Positions 34,834 through 41,262 of a stretch of DNA of 64,000 nucleotides are shown piece by piece. Every line of letters begins with the position of its first letter. Positions within the stretch are counted from its first letter, which is position 1. The notes beneath the pieces are model-generated. The model searched no databases. It was not told the origin of the DNA and was given only the letters and a program-made list of their open reading frames with translations. The translations under genes were made by a program, and so were the position numbers. The DNA lies in assembly GCA_046351555.1 (NCBI GenBank), contig JAXLYI010000010.1, forward strand, positions 245,391 to 309,390, given 5' to 3'. Source of the DNA: CAISKJ01 sp046351555 (lineage in GTDB: Bacteria > Myxococcota_A > Polyangia > Polyangiales > Ga0077539).

Positions 34834-36117
34834 TCAGCGGGGGGCGCGGCCGGCGGCGAGCTCTTCGATCGCCACCGCGGTGCGCGCGGGGCCGTCCTCG
34901 CGGGCGAGGGCCGCGCCGAGCTCGCCGGCCCGCGCCGTGAGGGCCGGGCGGTCGAGCGCCCAGCGGATGCGCGCGGCGAGGAAGCGTGCGTCGAGGCGGG
35001 TGCGCCGCAGGGGCTTCGCCGCGACCCCGCGCGCGTAGAGCGCGTCGCCCCAGTAGAACTGGTCGGCCGCGTGTGGAACCACCACCGACGCGCGCCCCGC
35101 CAGCAGCGCCGACTGCGTGGTGCCCGCGCCCCCGTGGTGGACGACCAGCGAGCAGCGCGGGAAGAGCGCCCCGTGCGGCGCGTGCTCGACGAAGAAGACG
35201 TCGTCGCGCGGGTCGACGCCCTCGGCGACGTGCCGCGCGCACTGGATCAGCACCCGCTCCCCCGCGCGTCGCGCCGCGTCGGCGAACACGCGCACCGCCG
35301 CCCGCGCCAGCTTCTCGTTGAGCGAGAACATGCTCCCGAACGACGCGAACACCGGCGGGCCCCGGTCGAGGAAGGCCGCGAGCGCGTCGCCCGGCTGCCA
35401 CCGTCCGTCGTCGGGCGGCGGCGAGAGGAAGCCCGTGGTGACCACGTGGTCGCCCCAGTCGTCGGGCCGCGGGAAGAGCGTGGGCGACACCGCCAGGAAG
35501 GATCGGCGCCGCGGGCCCGCGCGGCAGGCGTCGAAGGGCTCGGCGGGGAGCCCGAGCGAGGCCCGCTGGCGCGCGATGCGCGGGTCGAGCGCGCGGCCCA
35601 TGATGTGGTCCGCGATCCTCCACAGCAGCGGGTTGAGGAGGCGACCGAGGTCGGGCGCGCCCGGCGGGGGGTAGCGCTTCGAGCGGAACACGGGCTGGAG
35701 CGCGACGAGCGCGAAGGGGACGTCGGCCTTCGCGGCCGCGGTCGCCACGGGGTGAGCGAGCGAGTGGCCGACCAGCACGTCGCTCCGCGCGGCGAGCGCC
35801 AGCGCGCGCTCGAGGAGCGCGTCGGCGACCGGGTCCATCAGGTCGCGGAGGATCAGCTCGAACTGGGCGGGCGGCGACGCGCGCTCGAGGCTCCGCGCGG
35901 AGGCCTCGTGGAGCTCGTCGCGGTGGTCGCGGAAGTACGAGCCCGAGATGTCCGTCGCGGCTACCCCACAGCCCGCGGCGAGCGCTTCGAAGCTCCGACC
36001 CTCCACGCTGACGTACTCCAGCGCCACCGCGTGCCCGCGCTGCGAGAGCGCCCGCGCGAGCGCGACGAAGGGGCGCACGTCGCCCTCGGTGCCCCAGGTG
36101 ATCAGGCCGACGCGCAT
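34834..36117 (-). CDS. Family 1 (UGT/MGT-like) glycosyltransferase
   Basis: 427 aa. The N-domain begins MRVGLITWGTEGDVRPFVALARAL, with the typical GDVRP acceptor-side loop. The C-domain has ASFGSM, then FFVEHAPHGALFPRCSLVVHHGGAGTT, the nucleotide-sugar diphosphate-binding HHGGAGT motif, and VVVPHAADQFYWGDAL (the GT1 PSPG-like end). This is the architecture of sterol/macrolide glycosyltransferases (GT-B fold). A lipid or natural-product acceptor is likely. It is not near biosynthetic genes, so no product can be assigned. It is divergent from the alpha/beta-hydrolase gene by 67 bp. Confidence 0.9.
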   Translation of the reverse strand: MRVGLITWGTEGDVRPFVALARALSQRGHAVALEYVSVEGRSFEALAAGCGVAATDISGSYFRDHRDELHEASARSLERASPPAQFELILRDLMDPVADALLERALALAARSDVLVGHSLAHPVATAAAKADVPFALVALQPVFRSKRYPPPGAPDLGRLLNPLLWRIADHIMGRALDPRIARQRASLGLPAEPFDACRAGPRRRSFLAVSPTLFPRPDDWGDHVVTTGFLSPPPDDGRWQPGDALAAFLDRGPPVFASFGSMFSLNEKLARAAVRVFADAARRAGERVLIQCARHVAEGVDPRDDVFFVEHAPHGALFPRCSLVVHHGGAGTTQSALLAGRASVVVPHAADQFYWGDALYARGVAAKPLRRTRLDARFLAARIRWALDRPALTARAGELGAALAREDGPARTAVAIEELAAGRAPR

Positions 36118-36184
36118 CGGCCGCCGAGCCTACGACGAACGCCGTGATCCGCGCGAGCGCACCGTGATAGACACACCGATCGCC

Positions 36185-37303
36185 ATGGAGCCGCGCGTGA
36201 CCCGCCTCGCCCGCACGTTGTTCATCGCGGCCCTCGCCGGGTGCGGCGCCGACCCGCCCGCGGCGCCGCCTGACGCCTCCCCGGTCGACCGCCCCGACGC
36301 GGCGCCCGCGCCCGACCGCGCGGCCCCCGACGCGCCCTCGCTCGACGCGCCTGCGCCGGACGCGTCCGCGCCCGACGCGCCCTCGCTCGACCTCGCCCCG
36401 CCCCCCGCCGACCTCCCCGCGCCGCCGCCTGACGCGCCGGTCGACGTCGCGGCGCCCGTCGACGTCGACGCCCGCAACATCCCCGCCGCGGCCGCGCTCT
36501 ACACCGCCGACCGCACGCGCTTCGGCATCCGCGACGTGGCCGGGGCGCTCGCCCGCGCGCTCGCGGCGCCCGGCGCCGACAACGTGATCCTGTACGTTCA
36601 CGGCCGCGGCTGCGGGGGCGGGGGCGAGCCCAACAAGTCGCTCACCGAGGCGATGCCGGCGCTCGCGCGGGACTACACGGCGGCGCCGATCCTGCTGTTC
36701 TGGCCGGGGTCGGACGACGCCTGCCCGCTGGGCTTCCCCGAGTCGCGCGCGCGGGAGGCGGGCCCCGCGCTCGCTGCGGTGCTCGGCGACCTGCACCGCG
36801 AGCTCGCCACGCGGCCGCGCCCGGGGGTCCGCTTCACGCTGCTCACGCACAGCATGGGGAGCCTCGTCCTCGAGGCGGCGACGGCGGTGCCGGGGGTGGG
36901 CGGGCTGCCGCCGACGCTCTTCGCGACCGCGGTGGTCAACGCCGGGGCGAGCGCCGCGCCTGACCACGCGGCGTGGCTCGCGCGGGTGACCTTCGCGGGC
37001 GCGGTGTTCTCCACCGTCAACGACCGCGACCTGGTGCTCACCGCCGCGGGGCTCGGCCGCGCGACGCGCCTCGGCAAGAGCCTCGCGGGCGCGCGCCTCG
37101 CGGCCGGCCGGGCCTACGTCGACTTCACCGCCAACGGCGTCAACCACGCGTACTACATCCCGAGCGGCCAGTCGGGCGCCGCGATGACGGCCTTCTACCA
37201 GCGCGTGATGAACGGCCTCCCCTACGACTTCGCCGCGTCCTCCGGCGTGGCCGGCAGCGACGTCCGCGACGGCGCCGTCGTCCACCGGTTCAACGGTCGG
37301 TAG
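36185..37303 (+). CDS. Lipoprotein with DUF900-like alpha/beta-hydrolase domain
   Basis: 372 aa from ATG 36185. The lipobox is ALAGC. A spacer of PDAPSLDAPAPDA units runs from about residue 25 to 95. The hydrolase domain starts with NVILYVHGRGCGGGG (oxyanion-hole HG), has the nucleophile elbow LLTHSMGS, then FSTVNDRDLVL supplying the acid Asp, and a late His in NGVNHAYY. The DUF900 name fits the VYVHGR-like start and the HSMGS elbow. It should be an exported, lipid-anchored esterase or lipase-like protein; substrate unknown. Confidence 0.8.
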   Translation: MEPRVTRLARTLFIAALAGCGADPPAAPPDASPVDRPDAAPAPDRAAPDAPSLDAPAPDASAPDAPSLDLAPPPADLPAPPPDAPVDVAAPVDVDARNIPAAAALYTADRTRFGIRDVAGALARALAAPGADNVILYVHGRGCGGGGEPNKSLTEAMPALARDYTAAPILLFWPGSDDACPLGFPESRAREAGPALAAVLGDLHRELATRPRPGVRFTLLTHSMGSLVLEAATAVPGVGGLPPTLFATAVVNAGASAAPDHAAWLARVTFAGAVFSTVNDRDLVLTAAGLGRATRLGKSLAGARLAAGRAYVDFTANGVNHAYYIPSGQSGAAMTAFYQRVMNGLPYDFAASSGVAGSDVRDGAVVHRFNGR

Positions 37304-37361
37304 CGCCTTCGCCGCGCGCCTCCCCCGTGCGCCCCGCGCGGCGCGTCCTTACGTTGCGCTC

Positions 37362-38153
37362 GTGAACAAGACGACACGCCCCCCCGCCGTCGCGGGGCTC
37401 TTCTACCCGGCGTCGCCGCGCGAACTCTCCGCGACCGTCGACGCCCTGCTCGCCGCGGCGCGCCCGGCGTCGCCGGGGCCCGCGCCCAAGGCCATCATCG
37501 CGCCGCACGCGGGCTACGTGTACTCGGGCCCCATCGCCGCCAGCGCCTACGCCGCCGTCGCCCCGCGCGCCGCCTCCGTCCGCCGCGTCGTGGTGATCGC
37601 GCCCGCCCACCGCGCCCGCCTCCGCGGCCTCGCCGGCGCCGGCGCCGACCGCCTTCGAACGCCCCTCGGCGACGTGCCCGTCGACGCCGACGCGCAGCAC
37701 GCAGCGCACCTCCCCGACGACGTCGCGGCGCACGCGCGCGAGCACGCCGTCGAGGTCCACCTCCCCTTCGTGCAGAGGCTCTTCCCGGGGGCGTCGGTCG
37801 TCCCGCTGGTGGTGGGCGACGCGGCGCCGGAGGCCGTGGGGCGCGCGCTCGAGGCTCTCTGGGGCGGCGACGAGACGCTCGTCGTGGTGAGCAGCGACCT
37901 CTCCCACTACCTCCCCTACGCCGCGGGCCGCGCGCGCGACGAGGAGACCGCGCGCGCCATCGAGTCGCTCGCGCCCGTCGAGCCCGAGCAGGCCTGCGGG
38001 GCCGCGGCGATCAACGGGCTCCTCTGGCTCGCGCGCCGACGGAAGATGCGCGTCGAACGGCTCGACCTGCGCTCGTCGGGCGACACCGCCGGGCCCCGCG
38101 ACGAGGTGGTGGGCTACGGCGCCTTCGCCCTCCACGAGGGGGCGCCGTCGTGA
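37362..38153 (+). CDS. amrB: AmmeMemoRadiSam system protein B (MEMO1 family)
   Basis: 263 aa, GTG start. Family hallmarks: PPAVAGLFYPASPREL at the N-terminus, IAPHAGYVYSGPIAASAY (first His of the metal-like site), HAVEVHLPFVQRLFPG (second His) and VVVSSDLSHYLPY (third His). MEMO proteins share the extradiol dioxygenase fold, but the enzymatic role in bacteria is unsettled. It is the first gene of a tight operon (GTGA overlap with the next) with AMMECR1 and a radical SAM enzyme; this trio is widely conserved and its shared function is not fully known. Confidence 0.95.
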   Translation: MNKTTRPPAVAGLFYPASPRELSATVDALLAAARPASPGPAPKAIIAPHAGYVYSGPIAASAYAAVAPRAASVRRVVVIAPAHRARLRGLAGAGADRLRTPLGDVPVDADAQHAAHLPDDVAAHAREHAVEVHLPFVQRLFPGASVVPLVVGDAAPEAVGRALEALWGGDETLVVVSSDLSHYLPYAAGRARDEETARAIESLAPVEPEQACGAAAINGLLWLARRRKMRVERLDLRSSGDTAGPRDEVVGYGAFALHEGAPS

Positions 38154-38740
38154 GCGCGCTCACCGACGCCGAGCTCGACGCACTGGCCCGCCACGCGCGC
38201 GCGTCCATCGAGCACGCGCTCGGGGGCCCGGCGCCCGCCCCGCCGCGCGGCGATGTCTTCGATCGCCCGGGCGCCACCTTCGTGACGGTGTACCGCGCCG
38301 ACGGCGAGCTCCAGGGCTGCATCGGCTCGCTCGAGCCGTCGCGCCCGCTCGCCCGCGACGTCGCCCACAACGCCCGCGCCGCGGCGATCGACGACCCGCG
38401 CGCCGAGCCCCTCGCGCCCGCGGACGTCCCGCGGCTCGCGGTGGAGGTGTCGGTGCTCTCGCCGCACGCGCCCGTCCCCTACGACGGGACGCTGGCGGGC
38501 GCCTGCGCCGCGCTCTCGCCCGGCGTCGACGGCGTGGTCCTCTCGTGGAACGGGCATCGCGCCACCTTCCTCCCGCAGGTGTGGGACGACGTGCCCGACC
38601 CGGCGGACTTCCTCCGCCAGCTCGCGCGCAAGGCCGGGCTCCCGCCGCGCGTGTGGCCCGCGGGCGTCACCCTCGAGCGCTACCGCGTGCAGAAGGGCGT
38701 CAGCCCCGCGCGTGCTCCAACTGGGGAGGCCCGCGCGTGA
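38150..38740 (+). CDS. amrA: AmmeMemoRadiSam system protein A (AMMECR1 domain)
   Basis: 196 aa, GTG start overlapping the stop of the MEMO gene. The AMMECR1 signature LQGCIGSLEPSRPLARDV is at about residues 53-70, with VEVSVLSPHAPV and VVLSWNGHRATFLPQVWDDV further on, as in human AMMECR1 and archaeal homologues. It is cytoplasmic, with no known activity. Its stop overlaps the start of the radical SAM gene. Confidence 0.95.
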   Translation: MSALTDAELDALARHARASIEHALGGPAPAPPRGDVFDRPGATFVTVYRADGELQGCIGSLEPSRPLARDVAHNARAAAIDDPRAEPLAPADVPRLAVEVSVLSPHAPVPYDGTLAGACAALSPGVDGVVLSWNGHRATFLPQVWDDVPDPADFLRQLARKAGLPPRVWPAGVTLERYRVQKGVSPARAPTGEARA

Positions 38741-39822
38741 GCGGAGCGCCCGAGACGTCACACCCCGCGCGCTGGTGGCACGCGCTCGACGACGGCCGCG
38801 TCCAGTGCGACCTCTGCCCGCGCGAGTGCCGGCTGCAGGACGGGCAGCGCGGCCTGTGCTTCGTGCGCAAGCGCGAGGGCGACGCGGTGGTGCTCACCAC
38901 CTACGGGCGCTCGTCGGGCTTCTGCGTCGACCCGATCGAGAAGAAGCCGCTCCACCACTTCCTCCCGGGCTCGAAGGTGCTCTCCTTCGGCACCGCGGGC
39001 TGCAACCTCTCCTGCCGCTTCTGCCAGAACTGGGACATCTCCAAGTCGCGCGCCGACGACACCCTCGCAGAGTCCGCCGGCCCCGAGGCGATCGCCCGCG
39101 CCGCGAAGGCCGCCGGCTGCGCGAGCGTCGCCTTCACCTACAACGACCCGGTGATCTTCGCCGAGTACGCGATGGACGTCGCCGACGCCTGCCGCGCCCT
39201 CGGCGTCCGCACGGTGGCCGTCACCGCGGGCTACGTCCACCCCGAGCCGCGGCGGGATTTCTTCGCGAAGATGGACGCCGCCAACGTCGACCTCAAGGCC
39301 TTCACCGAGGACTTCTACAAGCGCCAGACGGCCTCGTCGCTCGCGCCGGTGCTCGACACCCTGCGCTACCTCGCGCAGGAGACCGGCGTGTGGACGGAGG
39401 TCACCACGCTGCTCATCCCGGGCCTCAATGACTCCGACGACGAGCTCGCGCGGCTCTCCGACTGGGTCGCGCGCGAGATGTCGCCCGAGGTGCCGCTCCA
39501 CTTCTCGGCCTTCCACCCCGACTACAAGCTCACCGACCTGCCGCCGACGCCGCCCGCCACCCTCACGCGCGCCCGCCGCATCGCCCGCGCCGCGGGGCTG
39601 AAGCACGTCTACACCGGCAACGTCCGCGACACGGAGGGAGGCACCACCCGCTGCGCCGCCTGCGACGAGCCCCTCATCGTGCGCGACTGGTTCGACATCA
39701 CCGCGTACCGCCTCGACGCCAAGGGCCGCTGCCCGACGTGCCGCGCGCCGCTCGCGGGCCGCTTCGGGGCGTTCGATGGTGCGTTGGAGAGACGCCGCGT
39801 GCGGCTCCGCGTCGGGGCGTAG
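38737..39822 (+). CDS. amrS: AmmeMemoRadiSam system radical SAM enzyme
   Basis: 361 aa from GTG 38737 (GTGA overlap; GGGGAGG lies upstream). An N-terminal Cys motif CDLCPRECRLQDGQRGLC precedes the radical SAM site GCNLSCRFCQNWDIS (CxxxCxxC). Then follow the FTYNDPVIF and NVDLKAF strands typical of AmrS/PflA-like activases, and a C-terminal CxxC pair (TTRCAACDEP, RCPTCRAP) that may bind Zn or a second cluster. SAM cleavage to a 5'-deoxyadenosyl radical is expected. The family joins MEMO and AMMECR1 in the same operon, so a modification of or with them is plausible. Confidence 0.95.
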   Translation: MSGAPETSHPARWWHALDDGRVQCDLCPRECRLQDGQRGLCFVRKREGDAVVLTTYGRSSGFCVDPIEKKPLHHFLPGSKVLSFGTAGCNLSCRFCQNWDISKSRADDTLAESAGPEAIARAAKAAGCASVAFTYNDPVIFAEYAMDVADACRALGVRTVAVTAGYVHPEPRRDFFAKMDAANVDLKAFTEDFYKRQTASSLAPVLDTLRYLAQETGVWTEVTTLLIPGLNDSDDELARLSDWVAREMSPEVPLHFSAFHPDYKLTDLPPTPPATLTRARRIARAAGLKHVYTGNVRDTEGGTTRCAACDEPLIVRDWFDITAYRLDAKGRCPTCRAPLAGRFGAFDGALERRRVRLRVGA

Positions 39823-39900
39823 CGTCCCGACGCTCGAGGATCGACGACGCGTGCAAGGGAGCGCGGGACGCGATGCTCCTCTGTTTGCCCGCAACGAAGA

Positions 39901-39914
39901 CTATGGCGCCATAG
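39901..39914. promoter_or_regulatory. Perfect 14-bp palindrome upstream of the Rrf2 gene
   Basis: CTATGGCGCCATAG is fully self-complementary and lies 127 bp before the Rrf2 start, in a 218-bp intergenic stretch (39823-40040) that is visibly less GC-rich than its surroundings. The same gap has ATTTCAG (39971-39977) facing CTGAAAA (40004-40010) and a weak TTGCCT/CATGTA promoter-like pair (40000-40029). An operator role is possible but not shown. Confidence 0.4.
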
Positions 39915-40040
39915 CCTTCCGCCGCGGCAGGGTGACGCGCCGTACGTTCCATGCGCAGATCCCGCGGACAATTTCAGCACCCTGCGACGAATCGTCACGT
40001 TGCCTGAAAATGCTGGCGCAGCGCATGTAAGCGCCACGCG

Positions 40041-40502
40041 ATGCGGCTGACGCTCCAGACGGACTACGGGCTCCGCGCCCTCTTGTTCCTCGCGGTGCGG
40101 CCGGGCGAGGTCGTCCCGATCGGCGAGGTGGCGGCGGCCTACGGGGTCTCGGTGCACCACCTCACCAAGGTCGGCCAGCTCCTCGCGCACCGCGGGTACG
40201 TCGAGCAGGTGCGCGGCGCGCGCGGCGGCGTCCGTCTCGCGCGCGACCCCGGCTCCATCTCGATCGGTGCCGTGGTGCGCGACCTCGAGCCGAGCCTCGC
40301 CCTCGTCGAGTGCTTCGAACCCGACACCAACACCTGCGTCCTCGCGCCGGCCTGCGAGCTCAAGCGCATCCTCGCCGCCGCGCAGCGCGCCTTCCTCGCC
40401 GAGCTCGACCGGCACACGCTCGCCGACGCCGCCAGACGGCCGCGGGCGCTCGCAGCGCTCCTCATCCCGCGCGAGGCGCTCACCGAAGGGCGACGTCGGT
40501 GA
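40041..40502 (+). CDS. Rrf2-family regulator with a three-Cys cluster (NsrR/IscR-like)
   Basis: 153 aa. The N-terminal winged helix reads MRLTLQTDYGLRALLFLA and SVHHLTKVGQLLAHRGYVEQVRGARGGVRLA, the standard Rrf2 fold. The sensing loop ECFEPDTNTCVLAPACEL has three cysteines spaced C-x7-C-x5-C, which matches NsrR-type [4Fe-4S] NO sensors. It lies just upstream of the tetrahaem lipoprotein/Mo-oxidoreductase cluster on the same strand, so control of that respiratory set by NO or redox state is a fair inference. Confidence 0.9.
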   Translation: MRLTLQTDYGLRALLFLAVRPGEVVPIGEVAAAYGVSVHHLTKVGQLLAHRGYVEQVRGARGGVRLARDPGSISIGAVVRDLEPSLALVECFEPDTNTCVLAPACELKRILAAAQRAFLAELDRHTLADAARRPRALAALLIPREALTEGRRR

Positions 40503-40600
40503 CGGGCGACAGGAGCCGCGCGGCGTGCACGCACCCGGTGCGAACCGCGGAACCCATGCGCCATCGCGCGGCATGACATCCGACAGTCCCGCCGCGACGC

Positions 40601-41239
40601 GTGGGGCACGCGGCGTGCGTAGCGGCCGCCGTGACGGTGCGCGACCAGGAGACCACCCCCCGGACGGCGACGCGGCGCGCGTCGATCGCGGTGCTCGCGT
40701 TCGTCGCCGCGGGCGCGCTCGCGGGGTGTGAGGGGCCGCCCGGACCGCAAGGCCCACCGGGTCCGCCGGGTCCGCTCTACGACGCCACCGTCGACGCGCC
40801 CCGCGACGCGACATCCGACGCCGAGCCCGACGCGCAGCCCGCCGACGTCCTCACCGACGCAACCGACGCGGGGCTCCCCACGCGGCCCGACCCGCGCGCG
40901 GTCTGTCAGAGCTGCCATCCCTCGCTCGACCTGTCGCAGGTCAACCTGACGGCGATCCACGACCCCGCGTCGCGGCGCTTCAACAGCAACTGCCTCCACT
41001 GCCACCAGGACATCCTCCAGCGGCCGACGCTCGACCCGCGCGTGCCCGAGATCCACCGGCGCATGCTGCCCTTCGCGGGCACCTGGCGGGGCTCGCCGCG
41101 CAACGAGGACTGCGCCTTCTGCCACCGCGCCGTGGACATGAGCGGGCAGCGCTCGGCCGCCCACCTGCGGCGCCAGGTGGCGATGTCGGCCTGCACCGGC
41201 TGCCACAGCGACGGCCGCTGGGACTACTACCTCCCGTGA
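40601..41239 (+). CDS. Tetrahaem c-type cytochrome lipoprotein with collagen-like motif
   Basis: 212 aa from the earliest GTG; GTG 40631 or 40637 would give a shorter n-region and may be the true start. The lipobox ALAGC is followed by EGPPGPQGPPGPPGP, a short collagen-like run, then an Asp/Pro spacer. The C-terminal 120 residues hold four CxxCH sites (CQSCH, CLHCH, CAFCH, CTGCH) and extra His residues for bis-His ligation. It should be anchored in the periplasm or outer membrane. The stop overlaps the in-frame GTG of the molybdoenzyme gene, so it is a strong candidate for that enzyme's direct electron partner. Confidence 0.85.
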   Translation: MGHAACVAAAVTVRDQETTPRTATRRASIAVLAFVAAGALAGCEGPPGPQGPPGPPGPLYDATVDAPRDATSDAEPDAQPADVLTDATDAGLPTRPDPRAVCQSCHPSLDLSQVNLTAIHDPASRRFNSNCLHCHQDILQRPTLDPRVPEIHRRMLPFAGTWRGSPRNEDCAFCHRAVDMSGQRSAAHLRRQVAMSACTGCHSDGRWDYYLP

Positions 41240-41262
41240 CGGGGGGACGACGGAGCGCCGCG

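Noticed and set aside
39950..40027. CATGCGC (39950-39956) and GCGCATG (40021-40027) as an inverted repeat
   Set aside because: The arms are 64 bp apart and the words are common in this GC-rich DNA; chance is likely.
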